Shown piece by piece: positions 17,069 through 26,170 of a stretch of DNA of 64,000 nt (the stretch's first letter is position 1; every line of letters begins with the position of its first letter). This stretch comes from ZC4RG30 sp046347045. GTDB taxonomy: Bacteria; Pseudomonadota; Gammaproteobacteria; Steroidobacterales; Steroidobacteraceae. Both the position numbers and the translations under genes were made by a program. The stretch is from NCBI GenBank assembly GCA_046347045.1, contig JAXMGX010000012.1:86055-150054 (forward strand), in the 5' to 3' direction. Below the pieces are notes generated by a model. The model worked only from the letters and a program-made list of their open reading frames with translations, was not told where the DNA came from and did no database searches.

Positions 17069-18039
17069 GTGCACGCCCGCGGATTCTGCTCACCCGCCGC
17101 TGGACCGCCGAGGTGGAAAGACACCTGGCGCAGCACTTCGACGTGACGCTGAACGAATCCGATGTGCCGCTGGATGCTGCCGCGCTGCGCGCGGCCATGG
17201 GCCGGTACGATGCCATCTGCCCCACCGTCACCGACCGCATCGACCGCAATGTGCTGTCGGCGCCAGACCGGCGCGTGCGGCTGATCGGCAACTTCGGGGT
17301 GGGCTTCAACCACATCGACATCGAGGCCGCGCGCGAATTCGGCATCAGCGTGTCGAACACGCCCGATGTGCTCACCGACACCACCGCGGACCTCGCCATC
17401 CTGCTGATGCTGATGGTCACGCGCCGCGCCGGCGAAGGCGAGCGCGAGCTGCGCGGCGGCAAATGGACCGGCTGGCGCCCCACGCACATGATGGGCCAGA
17501 GCCTGGCGGGCAAGACGCTGGGCCTCATCGGCTTCGGCCGCATCGCACAGTCCACCGCGCGCAAGGCGCGGCTGGGCCTCGACATGCGCATTGCCTACAA
17601 CAGTCGGCGGCGCGCGCCGCACGCGGTGGAGGCCGAGCACCATGCCACCTTCATCGATTCGGTGGATGAACTGGTGGCCACCTGCGACGTGATTTCGCTG
17701 CACTGCCCCGGCGGCGCGGCCACGCACCATCTGATTTCGGCCGAACGGCTGCGGCGCATGAAGCCCAGCGCCGTGCTGATCAACACCGCGCGCGGACCAG
17801 TGGTGGATGAAGCCGCACTGGTGCAGGCGCTGGCCGAGCGGCGCATCTGGGGCGCCGGGCTCGACGTGTTCGAGGAAGAACCGAAGGTGCATCCGGGCCT
17901 GCTGGCGCTGGACAACGCCGTGCTGCTGCCGCATCTGGGCAGCGCCACGCAGGAAACCCGCACCGACATGGGCATGCGCGTGGCGCAGAATCTGGAAGCC
18001 TTCTTCGCAGGCAAGCCGCTGCGCGATCCGGTGGCTTAG
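17065..18039 (+). CDS. D-2-hydroxyacid dehydrogenase (glyoxylate/hydroxypyruvate reductase type)
   Basis: A 324-residue NAD(P)H enzyme. The Rossmann motif is LGLIGFGRIAQ near residue 155. The catalytic Arg is in NTARGPVVDE, the Glu in FEEEPKVHP and the His in LLPHLGSAT, so the active site is complete. TTADLAILLMLM is typical of the GyaR/hydroxypyruvate reductase group. ATG 17065 overlaps the fghA stop (ATGA). A glycerate kinase starts 20 bases downstream. The trio suggests reduction of hydroxypyruvate or tartronate semialdehyde to D-glycerate followed by phosphorylation. That substrate choice is inference from context. Confidence 0.92.
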   Translation: MSARPRILLTRRWTAEVERHLAQHFDVTLNESDVPLDAAALRAAMGRYDAICPTVTDRIDRNVLSAPDRRVRLIGNFGVGFNHIDIEAAREFGISVSNTPDVLTDTTADLAILLMLMVTRRAGEGERELRGGKWTGWRPTHMMGQSLAGKTLGLIGFGRIAQSTARKARLGLDMRIAYNSRRRAPHAVEAEHHATFIDSVDELVATCDVISLHCPGGAATHHLISAERLRRMKPSAVLINTARGPVVDEAALVQALAERRIWGAGLDVFEEEPKVHPGLLALDNAVLLPHLGSATQETRTDMGMRVAQNLEAFFAGKPLRDPVA

Positions 18040-18058
18040 GGTCGCTGGCCCCAAGCGC

Positions 18059-18934
18059 ATGCGCGACTGGATCGAACGCTACCTGCGCGAGGAGCGGCTT
18101 CCCGAGGGCTATCGGCACACCATCGAGAACGTGCTGCTGCCGCTGGGCCGCCAACTGGCCACGCGCATCCGCCAGAGCGACTCGCTGGTGGTCATCGGCC
18201 TCTGCGGCGCGCAGGGCAGCGGCAAGTCCACCGCCTCGGCGGTGCTGGCGGAGCTGCTGAACAGCCAGGCGCTGCCCACGGCGGCGCTGTCCATCGATGA
18301 CTTCTACCTGCCGCATGCCGAGCGGCAGCAGCTTGCACGGCATGTACATCCGCTGCTGGCGACGCGCGGCGTACCGGGCACGCATGATGTGGAACTGGCG
18401 CAGGCCGTGATCGAATCGCTGGCCGAGGCCGGTACCACGCCGGTACCGGTGTTCGACAAGGCAACTGACGAGCGCAGGCCGAGAGCGCTCTGGCGCAACG
18501 TAGAGGGGCCGTTGCGGGCCGTGATCCTCGAAGGCTGGTGCGTGGGCGCGCAACCTGAATCGCCGGCACGCCTCGCCGCGCCCGTCAACGCGCTGGAACG
18601 TGACGAGGATGCCCAGGGCCTGTGGCGCAACTACGTGAATCAGGCGCTGCAGGGCCGCTATGCCGCACTGTACGCGCGGCTGTCACCGCTGGTGCTGCTG
18701 GCCGCGCCTTCTTTCGAGGTGGTGCTGGCCTGGCGCACCGAGCAGGAACACAAGCTGCGCGAACGCCTGGCGCGCGAGGGGGGCGATGACTCGCGGGTGA
18801 TGAGCGATGCGCAGATCGCGCGCTTCATCAGCCACTACGAGCGCATCACGCGGCACATCCTCGATGAGATGCCCGCACGCGCCGATCACCTCATTGCGCT
18901 TGATGCCGGCCGCCGCGCGCAATTGCGGCGCTGA
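18059..18934 (+). CDS. D-glycerate 3-kinase-like P-loop kinase
   Basis: A 291-residue kinase of the plant/cyanobacterial GLYK and YggC type. Walker A is GLCGAQGSGKST near residue 48. SIDDFYLPHAERQQLA lies near 85 and VILEGWCVGAQ near 165. FxV-AWRxEQEHKLRE near 220 is typical of the family. ATG 18059 opens MRDWIERYL; the longer open frame upstream overlaps the dehydrogenase and is not family-like. It converts D-glycerate to 3-phosphoglycerate, feeding glycolysis, which fits the preceding reductase. Its last 44 bases overlap the convergent ppa gene. Confidence 0.88.
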   Translation: MRDWIERYLREERLPEGYRHTIENVLLPLGRQLATRIRQSDSLVVIGLCGAQGSGKSTASAVLAELLNSQALPTAALSIDDFYLPHAERQQLARHVHPLLATRGVPGTHDVELAQAVIESLAEAGTTPVPVFDKATDERRPRALWRNVEGPLRAVILEGWCVGAQPESPARLAAPVNALERDEDAQGLWRNYVNQALQGRYAALYARLSPLVLLAAPSFEVVLAWRTEQEHKLRERLAREGGDDSRVMSDAQIARFISHYERITRHILDEMPARADHLIALDAGRRAQLRR

Positions 18935-19430
18935 TCAACTCCCGGGCTTCTTCGGCATCGCCCCAGCCCAGCACCTTCACCCACTTGCCGGGTTCCAGAT
19001 CCTTGTAGTGCTCGAAGAAGTGCTGAATCTGCTTCAGCGTGATGTCGGGCAGGTCGGAATAGTTGTGCACATGCTCGTAGCGGCGCGTGAGCTTGGGTAC
19101 CGGCACCGCAATGATCTTCTCGTCGCCACCGGCCTCGTCCTGCATCTTCAGCACGCCCACGGGACGGCAGGACAGCACCGCGCCGGGCAGCAGGCCGCGC
19201 TGGTTGGCGATGATCACATCGCAGGGATCACCATCGTCCGACAGCGTGTGCGGGATGAACCCGTAATTGCCGGGGTAGCGCATGGCCGTGTACAGGAAGC
19301 GATCCACCATCAGCGCGCCCGAGGCCTTGTGGATCTCGTACTTGATCGGTTCGCCGCCCACGGGCACCTCCACCACCACATTCACCTCGTGCGGCGGATT
19401 CTTTCCAATGGGAAGCAGGTCCAGGTTCAT
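18891..19430 (-). CDS. ppa: Inorganic pyrophosphatase (family I)
   Basis: A 179-residue soluble enzyme of the usual length that hydrolyses pyrophosphate and drives biosynthetic reactions. Active-site segments present are EIHKASGALMVDRFLYTAMRYPGNYGFIP (Lys, Arg and Tyr ligands), the DGDPCDVI metal Asp motif, and KIIAVPVPKL with the downstream HFFEHYKDLEPGKWVK. Convergent with the glycerate kinase, with 44 bases of antiparallel 3' overlap. Probably monocistronic and constitutive. Confidence 0.96.
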   Translation of the reverse strand: MNLDLLPIGKNPPHEVNVVVEVPVGGEPIKYEIHKASGALMVDRFLYTAMRYPGNYGFIPHTLSDDGDPCDVIIANQRGLLPGAVLSCRPVGVLKMQDEAGGDEKIIAVPVPKLTRRYEHVHNYSDLPDITLKQIQHFFEHYKDLEPGKWVKVLGWGDAEEARELISAAIARGGRHQAQ

Positions 19431-19492
19431 GCAGGCTCCAGATGAGGGGAAAAGCGTTTGAAGGACTATAAGGCATCACGCATCATGGACGG

Positions 19493-20218
19493 ATGCTGCC
19501 CGCTGCAGACAAATCCGCGCCGGTGTACCGTCTTGAAGGGGTGCAGAAGCGATATGGCAGTGGGGACGCCGCCGTCTTCGCGCTGCGCGGCGTGGATTTT
19601 ACAGTGGAACCCGGCGAACTCATCGTCCTGCTGGGCCCGTCGGGCTCGGGAAAATCCACACTGCTGAACATACTCGGCGGGCTCGACCGGCCCACCGCCG
19701 GCGAGGCCTGGTTCCGGGACCTGAACCTTGCCACCGCTCCGGATGCGCGTGTCACACAGTTCCGCCGCGACAACGTGGGCTTCGTGTTCCAGTTCTACAA
19801 CCTGATCGCAAGCCTCACCGCGCGCGAAAACGTGGAGCTGGTCACCGAGGTCGCGCACGACCCCATGCCCGCGGACGAGGCACTGGCGCTGGTGGGGCTC
19901 GGCACCCGCGCCGACCACTTCCCCTCGCAGCTCTCCGGCGGCGAGCAGCAGCGCGTGGCCATCGCACGCGCCATCGCCAAGCGGCCGCATGTCCTGCTGT
20001 GCGACGAACCCACCGGTGCGCTGGACGTGGCCACCGGCATCCGCGTGCTCGAAGCGCTGGTCACGGTCAACCGCACGCTTGCCACCACCACGCTGCTGAT
20101 CACGCACAACGCCGACATCGCGCAGATCGGCGACCGCGTGGTGCGCTTCGCGGACGGCATGATCCGCGGCATCGAGCGCAACGCCGAGCGCCGCGACCCG
20201 CAGGACCTGCACTGGTGA
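19493..20218 (+). CDS. ABC transporter ATP-binding protein (MacB/LolD type)
   Basis: A 241-residue ATPase with Walker A GPSGSGKST (about residue 52), Q-loop FVFQFYNL, signature LSGGEQQR (about 146), Walker B VLLCDEP and switch His in LITHN. Sequence class and length fit the ATPases that drive FtsX/MacB-type permeases rather than importers. The stop overlaps the permease start by one base (TGATG). With the next two genes it forms an ATPase-permease-adaptor exporter, in the manner of DevBCA/MacAB. Confidence 0.93.
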   Translation: MLPAADKSAPVYRLEGVQKRYGSGDAAVFALRGVDFTVEPGELIVLLGPSGSGKSTLLNILGGLDRPTAGEAWFRDLNLATAPDARVTQFRRDNVGFVFQFYNLIASLTARENVELVTEVAHDPMPADEALALVGLGTRADHFPSQLSGGEQQRVAIARAIAKRPHVLLCDEPTGALDVATGIRVLEALVTVNRTLATTTLLITHNADIAQIGDRVVRFADGMIRGIERNAERRDPQDLHW

Positions 20219-22581
20219 TGCGCAAACTCGACCGCAAACTCTTCCGCGATCTGCTGCGAATGAAGATGCAGCTCGCGGCGGTGGGCGGCGTGCTGGCCTG
20301 CGGCATCGTGCTGTGGGTGATGGCCAATGGCATGTACGACTCGCTGCAACAGGCGCGCGATGCCTATTACGACGAGCAGCACATGGCCGACATGGCTGCA
20401 GGCGTGGTGCGCGCGCCGCTGGCGGTAGCCGACGAACTGCGCAACATTCCCGGCATTCGCGAGCTCGAGGCACGGGTGTCGGGTGTGGGCCTGCTCGACC
20501 TCGCCGGCCGGCAGGAACCGGTGTCGGCGCTGATGGTGTCGCTGCCGCCGGACCGCGCGCCGCGCGTCAACCGCATCGTGCTGCGCGCTGGCCGCCTGCT
20601 CGATGCCACGCATCCGGGCGAGATCCTCATCAACGAGGCCTTTGCCGAGGCCAATCGGATTCCCGTGGGCGCGACGCTCGGTGCCATTGTCTATGGCAAG
20701 CGGCGTGAAGTGCGCGTGGTGGGCATCGCCAGCAGCCCGGAGTTCGTGTTCGCGGTGGCGCCGGGCGCCATGCTGCCCGAGCCAGAACGCTTCGGCGTGG
20801 TGTGGATGGACCGCGAATCCCTGGCGCGGGCCTTCGACCGCGACGGCGCCTTCAACGAAGTGGTGATGCGGCTGACTCCGGGCGCCAGCTTCCAGGCGGT
20901 GGCCTCGCAGGTGGATCACCTGCTCGCGCGACATGGCGGGCGCGGCGCCTACGGCCGCGACCGCATGCTGTCGGCGCAGTTCATGGCTGACGAGCTCACC
21001 TCGCTCAAGACCATGGCCTCCGTCCTGCCGCCGTTCTTCCTGGTGGTGGCGGCCTTTCTGCTGAATGTGTCGCTGTCGCGCCTGGTGTCCACCGAACGCT
21101 CGAACATCGGCCTGCTGAAGTCCTTCGGCTACAGCAACGGCGCCATCGCGCTGCATTACGCCAAGTTCGCCCTGGTGTTCGGCATCATCGGCGCCGCGGC
21201 GGGCATGGTCGGCGGGTATCTGGTGGGTGGCTACGTGGGCGACATCTATGCCACGGTGTACCGCATACCGGGCCTGCATTTCGCCGCCGGTGCCGGCGTT
21301 TACGCGACCGCGCTGGTCATTGCGTTGCTGGCCGCGCTGGCCGGCGCCGCGCAGGCCGTATGGCGGGCCACGCGCCTCGCACCTGCGGCGGCGCTGGCGC
21401 CGCCCGCCCCCACCAGCTTCGGCAGGCTGGGCGCGGCCGCGGAGCGCATGGCATCGAAGCTCGATGGCAAGACGCGCATGGTGGCGCGGCGCATCCTGCG
21501 CTTTCCGCGCCGCTCGGCAACCACGGTGACCGGCATCGCGCTCGCCATGGGGCTCATGGTCACCACGCAGCATTTCCCGCTGGCGATGAACCGCATCATC
21601 GAGGTGACCTTCGAGCTGGCGCAGCGCGAGGACGTGATGGTGTCGTTCTCCGAAGCCGCTGACGATCACATTCTCGACGAAATCGCGCACATGCCCGGCG
21701 TGCTCAAGGTGGAGCCCGTGCGCAGCACCGAGGTGATCTTCGAAGCCGGCAGCCGCTCGCGGCGCAATGCACTGCAGGGCATACCCTCCACCGTGGCTCT
21801 GAACCGCACGCTGGACGAGAACCTGCAACAGGTGTTCCCCCGCCCCGACGGGCTCACGCTGTCGCTGAATCTCGCCAACAAGCTGGGCGTGACACCCGGC
21901 GACAGCGTGCGTATCCAGGCCACCGATGGTCATCGCGCCAGCGCGGTGCTGCCGGTGGTGGCCATCGTCAAACCCTACCTCGCAGGCTCCGCCTATCTCG
22001 AGCTGGAAGCGCTGGGCCGGTTGCTGCGCGAACCCGGCCGCGTCACGGCCGCCTACCTGCAGTTCGATTCCCGCTACCGCAATGCCTTCAGCGCCCGCGC
22101 CAAGCAACTGCCGCGCATCGTCGCGGTCAGCTTCAAGGACAATGCGCGCGCCTCGATGACCAAGCTGCTCTCGCAGGGCAGCGGCTTCTTCTCGGCGCTG
22201 TTCGTGCTGTTCTCCTCGCTGATGGCCGCGGGCGTCGCCTTCTCCGCCGCGCGCGTGACGCTGGCGGAGCAGGAGCGCGACCTGGCCACGCTCCGGGTGC
22301 TGGGTTTCGGCCGTCGCGAGGCCTCCTATGTGCTGCTGGCCGAACTGGGCGCGCTGATGCTGGCGGCACTGCCCATCGGCGCCGTCATCGGCGTGGTGAT
22401 GTCGCGCTGGCTGATGTCGAAGTTCGAGACCGACCTGTTCACCTTCCCCTACGTCACCAACGCCGCGGCCTATGCGCGGCCTGCCCTGTTCGTGACGCTG
22501 GCGGTGCTGGTGGCCACCCTGCTGGTAAGGCGCGGCGTGGATCGACTCGATCTCGTCGGCGTGCTGAAATCGAGGGATTGA
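20218..22581 (+). CDS. ABC transporter permease (FtsX/MacB superfamily, double repeat)
   Basis: A 787-residue integral membrane protein with two FtsX-like halves. A first helix at residues 18-38 is followed by a periplasmic MacB-PCD-like domain. Three helices lie around 265-390 (LPPFFLVVAAFLLNVSLSRLV, FGIIGAAAGMVGGYLVGGYV). A second long periplasmic segment precedes a terminal set of three helices (FFSALFVLFSSLMAAGVAFS, LAELGALMLAALPIGAVIG). ATG 20218 overlaps the ATPase stop. Mechanotransmission exporters of this type move lipoproteins, peptides, glycolipids or drugs. The substrate is unknown. Confidence 0.9.
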   Translation: MRKLDRKLFRDLLRMKMQLAAVGGVLACGIVLWVMANGMYDSLQQARDAYYDEQHMADMAAGVVRAPLAVADELRNIPGIRELEARVSGVGLLDLAGRQEPVSALMVSLPPDRAPRVNRIVLRAGRLLDATHPGEILINEAFAEANRIPVGATLGAIVYGKRREVRVVGIASSPEFVFAVAPGAMLPEPERFGVVWMDRESLARAFDRDGAFNEVVMRLTPGASFQAVASQVDHLLARHGGRGAYGRDRMLSAQFMADELTSLKTMASVLPPFFLVVAAFLLNVSLSRLVSTERSNIGLLKSFGYSNGAIALHYAKFALVFGIIGAAAGMVGGYLVGGYVGDIYATVYRIPGLHFAAGAGVYATALVIALLAALAGAAQAVWRATRLAPAAALAPPAPTSFGRLGAAAERMASKLDGKTRMVARRILRFPRRSATTVTGIALAMGLMVTTQHFPLAMNRIIEVTFELAQREDVMVSFSEAADDHILDEIAHMPGVLKVEPVRSTEVIFEAGSRSRRNALQGIPSTVALNRTLDENLQQVFPRPDGLTLSLNLANKLGVTPGDSVRIQATDGHRASAVLPVVAIVKPYLAGSAYLELEALGRLLREPGRVTAAYLQFDSRYRNAFSARAKQLPRIVAVSFKDNARASMTKLLSQGSGFFSALFVLFSSLMAAGVAFSAARVTLAEQERDLATLRVLGFGRREASYVLLAELGALMLAALPIGAVIGVVMSRWLMSKFETDLFTFPYVTNAAAYARPALFVTLAVLVATLLVRRGVDRLDLVGVLKSRD

Positions 22582-23747
22582 TGGCTAACGAAGAATTCGC
22601 AAAGAGGCGCCGGCGCGTGCGGCTCATCTGGGGCATTGCCGCCCTGGTGCTGGCGGCGCTGGTTGCGTGGGGACTGCTGCCCCGCCCCGTGGAAGCGGAC
22701 TTCGCCCGCGTGGATCGCGGCCCCGTGCGCGTGGAGCTCGTGGATGAAGGCCGCACCCGCATGCACGACACCTATGTGATTTCGGCACCCATATCAGGTC
22801 GTGTGCTGCGCGTGGAAGTGGAGCCCGGCGATGCCGTGGCGGCGGGCGCCGTGGTCGCGCGCATGACGCGCGCCCCGGCGGGGTTTCTCGATCCGCGCAC
22901 CGATCTGTCGGCACGCGCCACGGTGGATGCCGCGGCCGCGCAGCTTCGCTCCGCCGAGACCGCGCTCGATCTTGCGCGTCGCGAGCACGATCGGACGCGC
23001 TCACTGGCGCAGCAGAAGCTGGTATCCGCGGCTGCCGTGGATGAAAGCCGGGCGCGGCTGCAGGCTGCGCAGGCCTCGCGCGATGCGGCCGAGGCCGAAC
23101 TTGCCCGCGCGCGCAGCGCGCTGCAGCCGGCCGATCGCACCGTGCCCGGCGCCGTAGCCGTGCGCGCGCCGGTGGCGGGCCGGGTGCTGCGCGTGCCGCA
23201 AAAGAGCGAGAACGTCGTGACGGCCGGTTCGCCGCTGATCGAGATCGGCGATCCTTCGCATGTCGAGGTGGTGGCCGAGTTCCTGTCGCAGGATGCCGTG
23301 CGCATGCGCCCCGGCCAGCGCGCCTTCATCGAGAACTGGGGCGGCGCGCCGCTGGCGGCAAAGGTGGATCGCGTCGAGCCGGTGGCGCACATGAAGGTGT
23401 CGGCGCTGGGCGTCGAAGAACAGCGCACCAACGTGATCCTGCAGTTCGATGCGGCGGCCGCAGCGCAACGCCTGGGCCATGACTATCGCGTGGACGCGCG
23501 CGTGGTGGTGGATGAACAGGCCGACGCCGTGCGCGTGCCGCTGGGCGCGTTGTTCCGCCACGGCGATGGCTGGGCCACCTATCGCGTGGTCGATGGCCAT
23601 GCCGTGCTCACGCCACTGACCACAGGTATCGCCGACGACAGGAATCGAGTGGTGACGCAGGGCGTTGCCGCCGGCGACACCGTGGTGATGTTCCCGGGCA
23701 ATGCCGTGAGCGATGGACAGAGCGTGGCCCCGAGAAAGGCCGATTGA
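22581..23747 (+). CDS. Periplasmic adaptor (membrane-fusion protein, HlyD/RND type)
   Basis: A 388-residue adaptor. One N-terminal membrane anchor (IWGIAALVLAALVAWGLLP) is followed by a biotinyl-lipoyl half (SGRVLRVEVEPGDAVAAGAVVA) and a long Ala-rich coiled-coil hairpin (about residues 110-185). The second lipoyl half is VRAPVAGRVLRVPQKSENVVTAGSPL, and beta-barrel domains complete it. ATG 22581 overlaps the permease stop (TGATG); an upstream TTG is less likely. It connects the ABC permease to an outer-membrane duct. No duct gene is adjacent; the TolC-type lipoprotein at 14.8-16.2 kb is a candidate partner. Confidence 0.92.
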   Translation: MANEEFAKRRRRVRLIWGIAALVLAALVAWGLLPRPVEADFARVDRGPVRVELVDEGRTRMHDTYVISAPISGRVLRVEVEPGDAVAAGAVVARMTRAPAGFLDPRTDLSARATVDAAAAQLRSAETALDLARREHDRTRSLAQQKLVSAAAVDESRARLQAAQASRDAAEAELARARSALQPADRTVPGAVAVRAPVAGRVLRVPQKSENVVTAGSPLIEIGDPSHVEVVAEFLSQDAVRMRPGQRAFIENWGGAPLAAKVDRVEPVAHMKVSALGVEEQRTNVILQFDAAAAAQRLGHDYRVDARVVVDEQADAVRVPLGALFRHGDGWATYRVVDGHAVLTPLTTGIADDRNRVVTQGVAAGDTVVMFPGNAVSDGQSVAPRKAD

Positions 23748-23785
23748 AACAGACGCTGGATGAAACCGACACAAGGGGGAGTTCG

Positions 23786-26143
23786 ATGGGCGTGACGAGG
23801 CTGTTGATGCGAAGCTGGCGGGCAAGGTCCGCATCCGATGCCACCCGCCCGGCCCACGTCGGTGTGGCTGTCACCGGGCTTGCCGTTGCGGGACTCGCAG
23901 TCTGTGCGGGGGCCTTGGCCGCCGCACCTGCCGCACCCGCATTGCAACCTCTGTCGGCCGCGCCGCCCTCCTTCACCGCCGCGCAGGTGGAGTCCGGCCG
24001 CGCGCTGTATCCGCGCCTGTGCGCGCCTTGCCATGGCGCCAACCAGGAGGGCGGCGAAGCCGGGCCCGCGCTGCGCGGCGCGGCCTTCCTCGCCAAGTGG
24101 GGCCCCAAGCCCTGGCAGGAACTGTTCGAGAACACCCGCCGCACCATGCCGGTGACGCAGCCTGCCGGCCTCACGCGCTCGCAGTACGAAGACCTGCTGG
24201 CGCTGCTGCTGTCGGTGAACGGCCAGTCGCCTGGCGCGCAGCGCCTGTCGGCCGGCGACGTTCGGCCCACGCGCGCGCCCGATCTGCCGGCACCCGACAC
24301 CGAGTGGCTGCACTACCGCGGCGATGCGGGCAGCATGAACTATTCACCGCTGGCGCAGATCAACCGCGACAGCATCAATCGGCTGCGCGTGGCCTGGCGA
24401 TGGAAGTCCGACAACTTCGGCCCCGGCATCTATCCCAACCTCGAAGTCACGCCGCTGATGGCGCATGGCGTGATCTACGCCACCGCGGGCGCCTCGCGCA
24501 GCGTGGTGGCCATCGATGCGCGCACTGGCGAAACACTGTGGATGTACCGCATCGACGAAGGTGCGCGTGGCGAGATCGCGCCGCGCAAGGGGCCGGGCCG
24601 CGGCCTCGCGCTGTGGCGCAACGCGGGCCGCGACACGCTGTTCCTCATCACGCCGGGCTACCAGCTCGTGGCGCTGGACGCCGCCACTGGCCGCCCCGTC
24701 GCCGGCTTCGGCAAGGATGGCGTGCTCGACCTGAAGCTGGCCGCCGACCCGCCGCTCGATCCGGAGAAAACCCCCATCGGCGCCAGCTCACCGCCCGTGG
24801 TGGTGGGCGATGTCGTGATCGTGGGATCGGCCTTCGCCGCCGGCGCCGCGCCGCCGCGCAAGGAAATGCCCAAGGGCAATGTCATGGCCTTCGACGTGCG
24901 CACCGGCAAGCGGCTGTGGGTATTCCACACCATCGCGCGCAAGGGTGAAGTGGGCGGTGACACCTGGACCGACGAGGCGCGCGAATACACCGGCAATGCC
25001 GGCGTGTGGGCGCCCTTCAGCGCCGATGCCGAGCGCGGCCTGGTGTATCTGCCAGTGGAAGGCGCCACCGGCGATTTTTACGGCGGGCACCGCCCCGGCA
25101 ACAACCTCTTCACCAGCAGCCTGGTGTGCGTGGATGCGCGCACCGGCGAACGCAAATGGCATTTCCAGCTCGTGCACCACGATGTGTGGGATTACGACAC
25201 GCCGGCCGCGCCGGTGCTGCTCGACATCAACGTGAAGGGCAAGCGCATACCGGCCGTGGCGCAGGTGACCAAGCAGGGACTCACCTATGTGTTCGACCGC
25301 GTCAGCGGCACGCCGGTGTGGCCCATCGTCGAGCGGCCCGTGCCGCAGAGCGACATCCCGGGTGAAGTCACTTCGCCCACTCAGCCCATTCCAACGCTGC
25401 CCGAGCCCTTCGAACGCCAGGGCGTGACCGAAGCGGACCTCAACAACCTCACGCCCGAAATCCTGGCCGAGGCCAAGCGCCTGGTGGCGCGCTACCGCAT
25501 GGGCCCGTTGTTCACGCCACCCTCGGTGGTCAGCGAAACCAACGCCGGCACGCTGCAGGTGCCCGGTTCGCAGGGCGGTTCGAACTGGCAGGGCGCCGTG
25601 GCAGACCCCGAAACCGGCATCCTGTACGTGTCGTCCACATCGACCATCACGACGATGGCGATGACCAGCGATCCGGCACGCTCGAACATGCGCTACATCA
25701 TTGCGGGCAGCCGCATCGCCGGCCCCTTCGGCCTGCCACTGGCGCGCCCGCCCTGGGGGACGATCGTCGCGACCGATCTGAATACCGGAAAGAAGCTGTG
25801 GACCATCGCCAACGGCGATACGCCCGACTATGTGCGCAAGCACGAGAAGCTGAAGAACATGGTCATCCCGCGCACCGGCCACGACGACCGCGCGGGCCTC
25901 CTGGTGACCAAGACGCTGCTGTTCGCCGGCGAGGGCGCCGGCATGTTCGTGGCCTCCGAAGGCGGCAACATGCTGCGCGCGCATGACAAGCGCACCGGCG
26001 ACATCGTGTGGGAGATGGACCTGGGCCTCCGGCAGACTGGCCTGCCGATGAGCTATGCCGTCGGCGGCAAGCAGTACATCCTGGTGCCCGCTGGCGCGCC
26101 GGGCAGTGCCGGCGAGTTCATCGCATTGTCGCTGGGGGATTGA
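23786..26143 (+). CDS. Cytochrome c-PQQ quinoprotein dehydrogenase
   Basis: A 785-residue secreted enzyme. An N-terminal signal/anchor (GVAVTGLAVAGLAVCAGALAAA) is followed by a c-type cytochrome domain with heme site CAPCHGANQEGG (about residues 75-85) and axial-Met candidate TMPVTQP. An eight-bladed PQQ propeller comes next, starting EWLHYRGDAGSMNYSPLAQIN, with repeated V-A-DA-TG--LW blades and HHDVWDYDTPAAP near the middle. It resembles membrane glucose/quinate-type PQQ dehydrogenases but has the heme domain in front. ATG 23786 is chosen because AAGGGGGA lies just upstream; the TTG at 23744 is unlikely. The substrate, an alcohol, sugar or polyol, is unknown. Confidence 0.9.
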   Translation: MGVTRLLMRSWRARSASDATRPAHVGVAVTGLAVAGLAVCAGALAAAPAAPALQPLSAAPPSFTAAQVESGRALYPRLCAPCHGANQEGGEAGPALRGAAFLAKWGPKPWQELFENTRRTMPVTQPAGLTRSQYEDLLALLLSVNGQSPGAQRLSAGDVRPTRAPDLPAPDTEWLHYRGDAGSMNYSPLAQINRDSINRLRVAWRWKSDNFGPGIYPNLEVTPLMAHGVIYATAGASRSVVAIDARTGETLWMYRIDEGARGEIAPRKGPGRGLALWRNAGRDTLFLITPGYQLVALDAATGRPVAGFGKDGVLDLKLAADPPLDPEKTPIGASSPPVVVGDVVIVGSAFAAGAAPPRKEMPKGNVMAFDVRTGKRLWVFHTIARKGEVGGDTWTDEAREYTGNAGVWAPFSADAERGLVYLPVEGATGDFYGGHRPGNNLFTSSLVCVDARTGERKWHFQLVHHDVWDYDTPAAPVLLDINVKGKRIPAVAQVTKQGLTYVFDRVSGTPVWPIVERPVPQSDIPGEVTSPTQPIPTLPEPFERQGVTEADLNNLTPEILAEAKRLVARYRMGPLFTPPSVVSETNAGTLQVPGSQGGSNWQGAVADPETGILYVSSTSTITTMAMTSDPARSNMRYIIAGSRIAGPFGLPLARPPWGTIVATDLNTGKKLWTIANGDTPDYVRKHEKLKNMVIPRTGHDDRAGLLVTKTLLFAGEGAGMFVASEGGNMLRAHDKRTGDIVWEMDLGLRQTGLPMSYAVGGKQYILVPAGAPGSAGEFIALSLGD

Positions 26144-26170
26144 CGGCCAGGCGGGGGCGCGGCGTCACCT

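Noticed and set aside
18891..18934. Overlap of glycerate kinase and ppa considered as a misannotated end
   Set aside because: Both frames end at their family-typical C-termini, so the 44-base convergent overlap appears real and ordinary.
19795..22107. A 770-codon minus-strand frame across the ABC permease
   Set aside because: The plus-strand permease has coherent membrane helices and coupled starts; the antisense frame has none.
23744..23785. TTG start for the first quinoprotein that overlaps the adaptor stop
   Set aside because: The resulting extra 14 residues are polar and precede a good Shine-Dalgarno and ATG at 23786.
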